Shown here in pieces: positions 15,938-22,695 of a stretch of 41,391 nucleotides of DNA (its first letter is position 1; each line of letters starts with the position of its first letter). Source of the stretch: Bacteroidales bacterium (GTDB lineage: Bacteria; Bacteroidota; Bacteroidia; Bacteroidales; F082); the NCBI GenBank assembly GCA_017439405.1, contig JAFSJF010000070.1:1-41391 (forward strand), in the 5' to 3' direction. The position numbers were made by a program, and so were the translations under genes. The notes under the pieces were generated by a model. The model searched no databases, was not told the origin of the DNA, and saw only the letters and a program-made list of their open reading frames with translations.

Positions 15938-16510
15938 ATGAGAAAGCTAATCCTATTAGTGCTACCTGCCATCTTTGCGTTGATGAAAGCCTCATACGGG
16001 CAAACGGTAACTACGAGTTTCAATTTAAGATACGAGTATCACCCTATTCGTTATAGTGTTTACGATAAAGAAATCGAGTTTCAAAATGCTCATATAGGTA
16101 AAATTGGTTTTGTTGGCAGACGTTATAAATTTGGAGTAATCTACTTTGAATGGCATCCTATAACCCTTACTTTATCATCGTTTAGAGAAGAACCTTGGGG
16201 CATTTCTTTTACGGATTTCGTCTTCAGGACAGGAAGAGGTAGATGCAAAGTCTGTTTGTATTTGGATCTTTTGGAAATTACAAGAAATCAATATATCTCC
16301 AAAACAATGGTATTACACCATAGCATTGCTGGAGGTATTGACTTATACCTCTCCAATCGACTGATGCTAACACTCAATGCAGGAGTCACTTATGAAAGAA
16401 ACAAGGTATTTGGTGAACACTACCTTTCTCCATGCGCGGGAATAGGTTTAAAATGCGATGTCAAAAAAGAGAAAACACAAAGAATCAACTGGGATCATGT
16501 CATTTATTAA
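15938..16510 (+). CDS. Secreted protein of unknown function, possible outer-membrane barrel
   Basis: I do not recognise this protein. The ATG at 15938 gives a clear signal peptide (MRKLILLVLPAIFALMKASYG|QTV); the in-frame start upstream would add a second hydrophobic stretch and overlap the promoter. The mature part (about 167 residues) alternates hydrophobic and polar residues in strand-like blocks (FNLRYEYHPIRYSVYD, YKFGVIYFEWHPITLTLSS, GIDLYLSNRLMLTLNAGVTYER, LSPCAGIGLKCDV), which would fit a small beta-barrel or other beta-rich envelope protein. Codon use is clearly AT-rich: the 60 bases from 16081 contain only 18 G+C. It probably shares a transcript with the gene 19 bp downstream. Confidence 0.7.
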   Translation: MRKLILLVLPAIFALMKASYGQTVTTSFNLRYEYHPIRYSVYDKEIEFQNAHIGKIGFVGRRYKFGVIYFEWHPITLTLSSFREEPWGISFTDFVFRTGRGRCKVCLYLDLLEITRNQYISKTMVLHHSIAGGIDLYLSNRLMLTLNAGVTYERNKVFGEHYLSPCAGIGLKCDVKKEKTQRINWDHVIY

Positions 16511-16529
16511 TTCAACCAATTTCAAACAA

Positions 16530-17921
16530 ATGAGAAAACTCGTAAAACAACTATTAATCTCAACAATTTGCCTGATATTTCCCATATCGGGAATCTGTCA
16601 GAATCAAACACGCCAAATAGTGGAAGGCAAGATAAAAAGCGGCAAATATGAGTTGAGAACAGTGAGGAACTCATACAAAACTTCAGACCACTTCGATCCA
16701 CACAAGGAATGTTGGTTTTCTGTATCCAATTGTGACATTGACATCTGGGATTTTCGGACGTTTTTCGCTAAAAACAGACAATATAAAGCAGAAGATGTCG
16801 TAATTCATTCGTGGCTCAAGTATGGGGATGAAGTTACTTTCGTTAAGAGTTTCAGCTTTCACAACAAACCTGATTTACTGAGTGCCTTCTTGCTTTGTGT
16901 CCGTTGTGAATGCAAGGATCCCAACCTCACAATGCCTCCCATCACTAATCTGAATGAATCAAACCTCTTTTATCAGAAATACGTCAAAAAGAATTCCAAA
17001 TTGGCAACAGAATACAAAGCAACGTTCAAGGCTGAGTTCAGCAAATACCTCAAGGAAAACCCCGAAGGCATGAAAACATTCTGTCAAGGTTCGCCTTACA
17101 CGAACAATGAGTTGGTAAAAGAGCTTGATGTATGGCAGATCCTCGGGGACTGTAACAGAAAATACGACTATGTGTATTACTTGACCCAGAGTAACGGATA
17201 CTATTTTGACAAACAAAAGAAATACGCTTACCAAGGAGACCTTAAATACGGGAAGCCCAACGGGAAAGGCAAGACCTTAGGATGGGAAGGTACTTTCAAA
17301 GACGGGAAAAAGGACGGGCGATTTACTTGGTCTAATACCGACAGGACATACAGCAAGTCTAACTTGGGCATAGGTGGATTTAGTCTTTATGAGTTTAATT
17401 TCAAAAAAACAGGAAAATGTGTGAATGACCAATGGGACGGCGAGGTGGTGTATGAGATTTTATGTCCCAACCGTAGCACACGCAAGGATGTAGTGAAAGA
17501 ATACTATTCAAAAGGCAAATGCACCAAAACTATGCTGGTATCTAAAGCTTTGTCAGATGACCTTAGAGAGCAAGAACGGCTTGCAATAGTGCGAGGCAAA
17601 GAAAGACAACGACAAGAAGCCGAAAGGCAACGGCAAAGAGAAGCAGAGAGACGGCAGTCGTCATCCGTCAATGAAAACAATATTATGGATTATGTGAAAT
17701 CCGAGAAGAGCGAAAAGTATTATAATGACATGTATTATTATATTACTTTTACAGACGGCATTAAAGGCACCATAAGATACGCATCTTACGGAAGATGGGA
17801 GTTTATCAACTCTGAGGGTCATGAGGTATATGGTTTATTCAACAGTTTTCATTATGCTCGTCCCAATACAAAATTAGGGGCATTGGTTGAGCTTTATAGA
17901 CAACTACATAGATATGAATAA
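16530..17921 (+). CDS. Secreted MORN-like repeat protein with charged coiled coil
   Basis: The ATG at 16530 starts a signal peptide (MRKLVKQLLISTICLIFPISGIC|QNQ); the frame is open further upstream but overlaps the previous gene. The 463-residue protein has a central segment with MORN-like repeats (YQGDLKYGKPNGKGK, WEGTFKDGKKDGRF, KCVNDQWDGEVVYEIL) at about residues 235-325. A highly charged Arg/Glu/Gln helix of about 40 residues follows (EQERLAIVRGKERQRQEAER), then a C-terminal globular part (YYITFTDGIKGTIRYASYGRWEFI). MORN-like repeats in Bacteroidota envelope proteins have no single known function. The sequence is AT-rich like its neighbour and is probably cotranscribed with it; both look like cargo of the island. 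Confidence 0.75.
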   Translation: MRKLVKQLLISTICLIFPISGICQNQTRQIVEGKIKSGKYELRTVRNSYKTSDHFDPHKECWFSVSNCDIDIWDFRTFFAKNRQYKAEDVVIHSWLKYGDEVTFVKSFSFHNKPDLLSAFLLCVRCECKDPNLTMPPITNLNESNLFYQKYVKKNSKLATEYKATFKAEFSKYLKENPEGMKTFCQGSPYTNNELVKELDVWQILGDCNRKYDYVYYLTQSNGYYFDKQKKYAYQGDLKYGKPNGKGKTLGWEGTFKDGKKDGRFTWSNTDRTYSKSNLGIGGFSLYEFNFKKTGKCVNDQWDGEVVYEILCPNRSTRKDVVKEYYSKGKCTKTMLVSKALSDDLREQERLAIVRGKERQRQEAERQRQREAERRQSSSVNENNIMDYVKSEKSEKYYNDMYYYITFTDGIKGTIRYASYGRWEFINSEGHEVYGLFNSFHYARPNTKLGALVELYRQLHRYE

Positions 17922-17941
17922 TAATTGATAACATTTTATAG

Positions 17942-18058
17942 AAGGTGTGTCAAAACTAAAAAACCTTCTTTGAGAATCGAATATTTGAGATTGCTTTCAT
18001 TCTGTACGAATAAATCATCCTCAAAAAAGTTGACTTTCGAGTTTTGACATATCACCTT
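17942..18058. mobile_element. MITE-like element with TGTCAAAACT inverted ends
   Basis: AAGGTG-TGTCAAAACT at the left end (17942-17957) is matched by the reverse complement AGTTTTGACA-TA-TCACCTT at the right end (18040-18058), with further imperfect symmetry inward around TTTGAG. The ~117-bp unit has no reading frame. The ends resemble those of some Bacteroidota insertion sequences, so this is probably a non-autonomous or internally deleted IS. No clear target-site duplication was found. The rest of the gene-free stretch 17922-18350 holds the 33-bp repeats and a promoter element. Confidence 0.55.
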
Positions 18059-18154
18059 TTTTACACCGAATTATCCCCTCTCTGCCAACCAACGTTTGAG
18101 CAAGAAAGCGCAGAAATACGGGAAACAAGATGTTTTATTCGCTTCATCATACTA

Positions 18155-18236
18155 TTTTACACATTTTATGAACAAAATTTTTGGCAAATTTACACATTTT
18201 CTGGACAAAATTTTCGATAGTTTTACACATTTCATG
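18155..18236. repeat. Three tandem copies of a 33-bp AT-rich repeat
   Basis: TTTACACATTT recurs at 18156, 18189 and 18222, exactly 33 bp apart, each copy followed by a related A/T-rich stretch (ATGAACAAAATTTT, CTGGACAAAATTTT, then CATGTTTCTGAC). A closely related single copy (TTACACATTTCATG) lies at 15203-15216. Read on the minus strand the repeats give an 11-residue period (MCK...NFV), but no convincing gene contains them. Confidence 0.8.
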
Positions 18237-18323
18237 TTTCTGACGGGAACGCCTTGAAGAAAGCCAGCGAAGGTTGATCCAAAATTCCGTTGGCAAAATC
18301 GAGATGGTTTTGCGCTTTTTGTT

Positions 18324-18331
18324 TATTTTTG
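18324..18331 (+). promoter_or_regulatory. -7 element of the glutaminyl cyclase gene
   Basis: TATTTTTG lies 20 bp before the ATG at 18351. A TTG at the usual -33 distance is not evident. Confidence 0.5.
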
Positions 18332-18350
18332 CAGCCCATACTTCAACCCT

Positions 18351-19364
18351 ATGAAACACCTATTTGCATTGATAACATTGGCCGCTGCCCTCACAATGGC
18401 CTCTTGCGGCGGCAAGCAACCCAAAGGCAACGACACCCCGTCGGAAAAGCCCAAGAAAACGGTTGACGTGCCTGACTTCAACGCCGATTCTGCCTACCGT
18501 TATGTGGCCCGGCAAACGGAGTTCGGGCCGCGTGTGCCCGAAACACAGGCTCATGCCCAATGCGCCGAATGGCTCGTCACAAAGCTGGGCGCTTGGGCCG
18601 ACACCGTCATCGTGCAGGAGTTCCGGACACGGCTCTACAACGGCAAGGGCATCGACGGGAAGAACATCGTGGCGGTGTTCAACCCCGAGGCCAAGAAGCG
18701 CGTCGTGCTGTGCGCACATTGGGACTCGCGCCCCTTTGCCGACCACGACCCCGACAAGGCCAACACGCACAAACCCATCGACGGCGCCAACGACGGCGCC
18801 AGTGGCGTGGGCGTGCTGATGGAATGCGCCCGACAGTTCGGCGTGCAGCCATTGCCGGAAAAACTCGGCATCGACATCGTATTGTTCGACCTCGAGGACT
18901 ACGGCCCGCACCAAGACCAAGCAGAGGCGTACTACGAAAACAACGAAAACTATTGGGCCTTGGGTTCGCAGTATTGGTCGAAACAGCCGCATGTGTATGG
19001 CTACAAGGCCTACTACGGCATCCTCTTGGACATGGTGGGCGGCCCTAACCCTAATTTCCAGAAGGAATACTTCTCTCAGGGCTATGCCGCTTGGGTGGTC
19101 AACAAGGTGTGGCGCAAAGCCGCCGACTTGGGCTACCGCCAGCAGTTCAGCAACGAACAAGGCACCGTCATCAGCGACGACCATGTGCCGATGAACCAAA
19201 TCGCGGACATCCCTACCATCGACATCATCGACCTGCACCCCGAAAGCAGCAACGGCTGTTTCCCCGAAACATGGCATACCGTGAACGACAACCTTGAACA
19301 CATTGACAAAGAGACACTTGGAATAGTTGGGCAGGTGCTGCTCCATGTGATTTATGAAGAATAA
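18351..19364 (+). CDS. Glutaminyl-peptide cyclotransferase (M28 family) lipoprotein
   Basis: Glutaminyl cyclase converts N-terminal Gln of exported proteins to pyroglutamate, protecting them from aminopeptidases. The 337-residue protein starts with a lipoprotein signal (LAAALTMASC, Cys19) and has the M28 fold signatures of the Porphyromonas/human type II QC: CAHWDSRPFADHD (H123), PIDGANDGASG (D148), DLEDYG (E182, D183), LLDMVGG (D227) and PETWHTVNDN (H309). By comparison with the family, D148, D183 and H309 are the likely metal ligands and E182 the general base. Relevance in the window: all eight non-lipoprotein secreted proteins here have Gln at the predicted +1 position. In oral Bacteroidota this enzyme is reported to be important for viability. 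It has its own promoter; the next gene belongs to a separate unit. Confidence 0.9.
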   Translation: MKHLFALITLAAALTMASCGGKQPKGNDTPSEKPKKTVDVPDFNADSAYRYVARQTEFGPRVPETQAHAQCAEWLVTKLGAWADTVIVQEFRTRLYNGKGIDGKNIVAVFNPEAKKRVVLCAHWDSRPFADHDPDKANTHKPIDGANDGASGVGVLMECARQFGVQPLPEKLGIDIVLFDLEDYGPHQDQAEAYYENNENYWALGSQYWSKQPHVYGYKAYYGILLDMVGGPNPNFQKEYFSQGYAAWVVNKVWRKAADLGYRQQFSNEQGTVISDDHVPMNQIADIPTIDIIDLHPESSNGCFPETWHTVNDNLEHIDKETLGIVGQVLLHVIYEE

Positions 19365-19388
19365 TGGATGTCGGTTTGATTTTTTTGT

Positions 19389-19396
19389 TACCTTTG
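19389..19396 (+). promoter_or_regulatory. -7 element of the 19456 gene
   Basis: TACCTTTG lies 60 bp before the ATG at 19456. No TTG was found at the expected -33 distance. Confidence 0.45.
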
Positions 19397-19455
19397 CCGC
19401 TCGGAATAGAACACAGAACAGAATTCACATAGTTATTAATCAAATACTTACAAAA

Positions 19456-19920
19456 ATGAAAAAAGTCTTGCTTATCATGGTTGCAGTCCTTGGCTTAGGC
19501 TTTGCTGCGAATGCACAGAATCTCGGCGTACGACTTGGGGGCAGCAATCATGGCGGTGGTGCCGAAATCTCGTGGCAACAAGGGATGGGCAGCAACAACC
19601 GCCTTGAACTTGATTTGGGATTCACGGGATTGTTCAGCAATTCCAACACCTACAGTTTCATTAACCTTACGGGTGTCTATCAATGGCATTGGTTCATTGT
19701 TGACAAGTTAGGCTGGTATGTCGGACCGGGCGCCACCGTTGGCCTTTATCCTAATGCGGACAGCAAGTTCGGTATTGCCGTTGGCGGCCAGATTGGTCTC
19801 GACTACGAGCTTCCTATCCCGTTGCAGATTTCGCTGGACGCCCGCCCGATGTGGAATTTCTTGGGAGCCTACACCGGATTCGGCTGGGGGGCTTGCTTGG
19901 GCATCCGCTACATGTTCTGA
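19456..19920 (+). CDS. Small outer-membrane beta-barrel protein
   Basis: The ATG at 19456 gives a signal peptide (MKKVLLIMVAVLGLGFAANA|QNL); the frame is open upstream but without one. The mature protein is about 135 residues of alternating strands rich in Gly and aromatics (NNRLELDLGFTGLF, YSFINLTGVYQWHW, LGWYVGPGATVGLYPN, FGIAVGGQIGLDYELP) and ends in Phe (GACLGIRYMF), the usual C-terminal residue of outer-membrane barrels. Size and pattern fit an OmpX/OmpW-like 8-stranded barrel. Its function is unknown. It is monocistronic, bounded by a promoter element and a strong terminator. Confidence 0.8.
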   Translation: MKKVLLIMVAVLGLGFAANAQNLGVRLGGSNHGGGAEISWQQGMGSNNRLELDLGFTGLFSNSNTYSFINLTGVYQWHWFIVDKLGWYVGPGATVGLYPNADSKFGIAVGGQIGLDYELPIPLQISLDARPMWNFLGAYTGFGWGACLGIRYMF

Positions 19921-19948
19921 CATCGACACCTAAGGTCGAAAAACGAAT

Positions 19949-19973
19949 AAACCGCACTCGTTGCGGTTTTTTT
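19949..19973 (+). terminator. Intrinsic terminator
   Basis: AAACCGCA (19949-19956) pairs with TGCGGTTT (19962-19969) over a 5-nt loop, and the T run extends to 19973. It lies about 30 bp after the barrel gene. Confidence 0.85.
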
Positions 19974-20039
19974 GTTGCCAATAAAGCGTTTTGTGAAACA
20001 AAACCAGTGTTTTGTGTAAGCGCGAATCGTTTTTTTCCC

Positions 20040-20047
20040 TATTTTTG
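20040..20047 (+). promoter_or_regulatory. -7 element of the tat operon
   Basis: TATTTTTG lies 29 bp before the tatA ATG. The nearest upstream TTTG (20011-20014) is 25 bp away, longer than the usual spacing. Confidence 0.5.
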
Positions 20048-20075
20048 CACCGACTAACCATAAATACAACGGATT

Positions 20076-20261
20076 ATGCAATTACTTTTTCTTTCGACGA
20101 CAGAAATCATCATCATCGTTGCCGTTGTCTTGCTGCTTTTCGGCGGCAAGAAGATCCCCGAGCTGATGAAGGGCTTGGGCAAGGGCGTGAAAAGCTTCAA
20201 GGACGGCGTGAACGGCGTGGAGGAGCCTGAAATCAAGGCGGACAAGGAAACCAAGGAATGA
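20076..20261 (+). CDS. tatA: Sec-independent translocase subunit TatA
   Basis: TatA oligomers form the membrane pore or weakened patch through which folded twin-arginine proteins leave the cytoplasm. The 61-residue protein has the usual layout: one N-terminal membrane helix ([16 protein letters not shown]), the [21 protein letters not shown] amphipathic helix and a charged tail. Its stop overlaps the tatC start by four bases (ATGA, 20258-20261), which points to translational coupling. No separate tatB is present; in minimal TatAC systems TatA serves both roles. Confidence 0.95.
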   Translation: MQLLFLSTTEIIIIVAVVLLLFGGKKIPELMKGLGKGVKSFKDGVNGVEEPEIKADKETKE

Positions 20262-21067
20262 GCGCGACGGAGGCGAGGTCGTTTTGGGATCACCTTGAGG
20301 AATTCCGGAAAGTGCTGTTCCGTTGCCTCATAGCTTGGTTTGTTGGCGCGGTGTTGGCTTTTTGTTTCAAGAGCCATCTGTTTCGGGTACTTTTCGCACC
20401 CTCAACGGCAGATTTCGTTTCCTACCGTGGCTTGTGCCGTTTGGCGCAGGCGACGGGATGGACTTCGCTTTGTCCAGGCTCGTTTGAGGCACGGTTCATC
20501 AACACGGAATTGGCGGCGCAGTTCATGACGCACATCAAGGTCTCGCTTTGGACCGGGCTGGTGCTTGCCTTCCCGTTTCTGCTTGCGCAACTCTACGGCT
20601 TCGTGGCACCTGCCTTGTACGAAAAAGAGAAACGCTACACCGTGCCGCTGCTCTTGGCTGGGGCGCTGCTGTTCCTCGCGGGCGTGCTGCTCAACTATTT
20701 CGTCATCTTCCCGTTCTCGTTCCGCTTCTTGGCCAACTACCAAGTCTATGGCGCGGTGGTGAACCAAATCTCGCTCTCGTCCTACATCTCGGCTTTCGTC
20801 ATGCTGAGCCTCCTGATGGGCCTGATGTTCGAGATTCCCATCGTCAACTATTTCTTGGCGAAGATGGGCCTCTTGACCGCCGAGACCTTGAAGAAATACC
20901 GCCGCCACGCCATCGTGGGCATCGCGATTGTGGCGGCTGTCATCACTCCGACGGGCGACGCGGTGACGCTGATGCTCGTTACTTTGCCGATTTATTTACT
21001 TTATGAAGCCAGCATACTCATTGTCAAAAGACACGAGACTTCGAGACGCGAGACGCGAGACGGGTGA
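20258..21067 (+). CDS. tatC: Sec-independent translocase subunit TatC
   Basis: TatC is the receptor for the twin-arginine signal. This 269-residue protein has the conserved N-terminal [13 protein letters not shown] motif, six predicted membrane helices, and family blocks [21 protein letters not shown] and [21 protein letters not shown]. The first periplasmic loop is longer than usual ([20 protein letters not shown]...). The last 13 residues ([13 protein letters not shown]) and the stop codon are encoded by copy 2 of the 72-bp repeat also found at 6571, so the native C-terminus has been replaced or extended by a repeat. TatC C-termini are cytoplasmic and variable, so function is probably kept. 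Two genes with twin-arginine motifs follow. Confidence 0.95.
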   Translation: MSATEARSFWDHLEEFRKVLFRCLIAWFVGAVLAFCFKSHLFRVLFAPSTADFVSYRGLCRLAQATGWTSLCPGSFEARFINTELAAQFMTHIKVSLWTGLVLAFPFLLAQLYGFVAPALYEKEKRYTVPLLLAGALLFLAGVLLNYFVIFPFSFRFLANYQVYGAVVNQISLSSYISAFVMLSLLMGLMFEIPIVNYFLAKMGLLTAETLKKYRRHAIVGIAIVAAVITPTGDAVTLMLVTLPIYLLYEASILIVKRHETSRRETRDG

Positions 21068-21101
21068 TAGTCCCGCGTCCCGCAGTCCCGCGTCCCGCGT
21101 C
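21030..21101. repeat. 72-bp inverted repeat of GAGACGC units, copy 2, invading tatC
   Basis: The left arm (21030-21061) differs from copy 1 at 6571 at one of 32 positions, and the right arm (21074-21101) at three of 28. The first part is translated as the end of TatC and the tatC stop codon (21065-21067) lies in the repeat centre. Both copies are in the same orientation. Confidence 0.88.
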
Positions 21102-21146
21102 AAAAAAAAGAAAACTAACTCAAATATTAACTAACTCAAAAACATT

Positions 21147-22613
21147 ATGTTACGTAAAATCAGAATTTGCCTTCAGGTGGTCATGATGGCCTTGATCACC
21201 TTGCTGTTGCTCAACATCGGGTTCGAGGTCCACAACTGGGCGGGCTGGGTGGCCAAAATCCAGTTCCTGCCCGCGCTCATGGCCTTGAACTTCGGCGTGT
21301 TGGCAGTGCTCATCGTGTGTGCGCTGCTCTTTGGCCGACTCTATTGCAGCGTGGTTTGCCCCTTGGGCATCATGCAAGACTTCTTCTCGTGGCTCGGCGG
21401 CAAAGCCAAGAAGAACCGCTTCAGCTACGCCAAGGAAAACAAGGTGCTGCGCTACGGCTTTTTGGCCGTTTTCGTCATCTTGACAATCATCGGCTTTGCC
21501 CCAGTGACGACTTTATTTGCTCCGTATAGTGCCTACGGTCGTATCGTGAACAGCCTGTTCAAGCCGCTGTATGACATGCTCAACAACTGGCTCGCGGGCA
21601 TGGATGCCGCTAACGAGCGCTACAACTTCACCGAGGTGCAAGTGTGGATGCGCAGCGTGACGACTTTCGTCGTGGGTCTGCTCACCTTATTAATATTAGG
21701 CTTCCTCGCTTGGCGCAAAGGCCGCGTCTATTGCAACTCGATTTGTCCTGTGGGCACCGTGCTGAGTTTCTTCTCGCGCTTCTCGCTGTTCCGCGTGCGT
21801 TTCGACGAGAGCAAGTGCAAGAAATGCAGCCTTTGCGAAAAGAACTGCAAGGCGCAAGCCATTGATTTCAAGGCGGGTACAGTGGACTATTCGCGCTGCG
21901 TGGTGTGCGGCGACTGCCTCGAAAAATGCAAGTTTGACGCTTTGCATTACACCGCAAAGAAACCCGTTGCAGAGCCTAAACCCGTTGACGACGGTCGGCG
22001 CTCGTTCTTGGTTGGCGCGGCTATTGCTGGCACAACCGCTGCCATGGCGCAAACCCAAATGAAAGTCGATGGCGGCTTGGCGGTCATCGAGGACAAGAAA
22101 GCCCCGAAGCGCGACACGAAAATCACGCCTCCGGGTTCGGTTTCGGCCAAGCATCTGCAACGCCACTGCACGGCCTGCCAGCTTTGTGTTTCGCAATGTC
22201 CGAACAACGTGCTTCGTCCCTCCACCGACTTGCAGAACTTCATGCAGCCCACCATGTCGTTCGAGCGCGGCTACTGCCGCCCCGAATGCGTGAAGTGCAG
22301 CCACGTTTGCCCCGCCGGAGCCATCAAGCACCTCTCCCGCGAGGAAAAGACCACCATCCATGTCGGCCATGCCGTGTGGATCAAGGAAAACTGCGTTGTC
22401 TTGACCGACGGCGTTTCGTGCGGCAACTGCGCCCGCCATTGCCCGACAGGAGCCATACAAATGATTGACTATGAAGGACCTAACGGAACGGTGCAAGTAC
22501 CCGCCGTCGACGAGAACAAATGCATCGGCTGCGGTGCCTGCGAGCATCTCTGCCCCGCCCGCCCGTTCAGCGCGATTTACGTTGAGGGGAATGAAATGCA
22601 CCATATTGGGTAA
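21147..22613 (+). CDS. NapH-NapG-like fused membrane polyferredoxin with internal Tat signal
   Basis: The N-terminal ~270 residues match NapH-type quinol-oxidising membrane ferredoxins: four membrane helices, two C-x3-CP motifs (C67/C71 and C196/C200), and two 4Fe-4S motifs (C224-C234, C251-C261). Next comes GRRSFLVGAAIAGTTAAMAQ (residues 283-302), a complete twin-arginine signal with its hydrophobic segment, as at the start of NapG/MauM proteins. The C-terminal part carries four more 4Fe-4S motifs (around C341-C351, C377-C388, C416-C432, C459-C469), as NapG does. The likely topology is a cytoplasmic middle with a periplasmic C-terminal ferredoxin, passing electrons from menaquinol to a periplasmic acceptor. 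The gene lies 79 bp after tatC and is followed by a Tat-type reductase, a possible electron partner. No nitrate reductase genes are nearby. Confidence 0.85.
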   Translation: MLRKIRICLQVVMMALITLLLLNIGFEVHNWAGWVAKIQFLPALMALNFGVLAVLIVCALLFGRLYCSVVCPLGIMQDFFSWLGGKAKKNRFSYAKENKVLRYGFLAVFVILTIIGFAPVTTLFAPYSAYGRIVNSLFKPLYDMLNNWLAGMDAANERYNFTEVQVWMRSVTTFVVGLLTLLILGFLAWRKGRVYCNSICPVGTVLSFFSRFSLFRVRFDESKCKKCSLCEKNCKAQAIDFKAGTVDYSRCVVCGDCLEKCKFDALHYTAKKPVAEPKPVDDGRRSFLVGAAIAGTTAAMAQTQMKVDGGLAVIEDKKAPKRDTKITPPGSVSAKHLQRHCTACQLCVSQCPNNVLRPSTDLQNFMQPTMSFERGYCRPECVKCSHVCPAGAIKHLSREEKTTIHVGHAVWIKENCVVLTDGVSCGNCARHCPTGAIQMIDYEGPNGTVQVPAVDENKCIGCGACEHLCPARPFSAIYVEGNEMHHIG

Positions 22614-22695
22614 TGCGGAATGCGGAATGCGGAATGCGGAATGCAGAATGCGGAATGATGAATTTTGAATCTTAAATCTTAAATCACAAATCATG
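22612..22695 (+). repeat. Twelve consecutive 7-bp units (AATNNNN) between stop and start codons
   Basis: From 22612 the sequence reads in perfect register as heptads: AATGCGG four times, AATGCAG, AATGCGG, AATGATG, AATTTTG, AATCTTA twice, AATCACA, AATCATG. The upstream stop codon TAA (22611-22613) overlaps the first unit, and the last unit contains the ATG of the aldo/keto reductase gene. The whole 79-bp spacer is therefore repeat. Related heptads occur at 31780. Confidence 0.9.

Noticed and set aside
18147-18359. 70-codon minus-strand frame containing MCK...NFV repeats
   Set aside because: The repeats have an 11-codon period but the frame has no promoter, no signal and overlaps the glutaminyl cyclase start; treated as a DNA repeat.
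21147-22613. Nitrate reductase (nap) operon
   Set aside because: Only a NapH-NapG-like fusion is present; no napA, napB or napD-like gene lies in the window, so a role in nitrate reduction is not claimed.
22612-22695. CRISPR-like array
   Set aside because: The units are 7 bp and contiguous without spacers; no cas gene is present.
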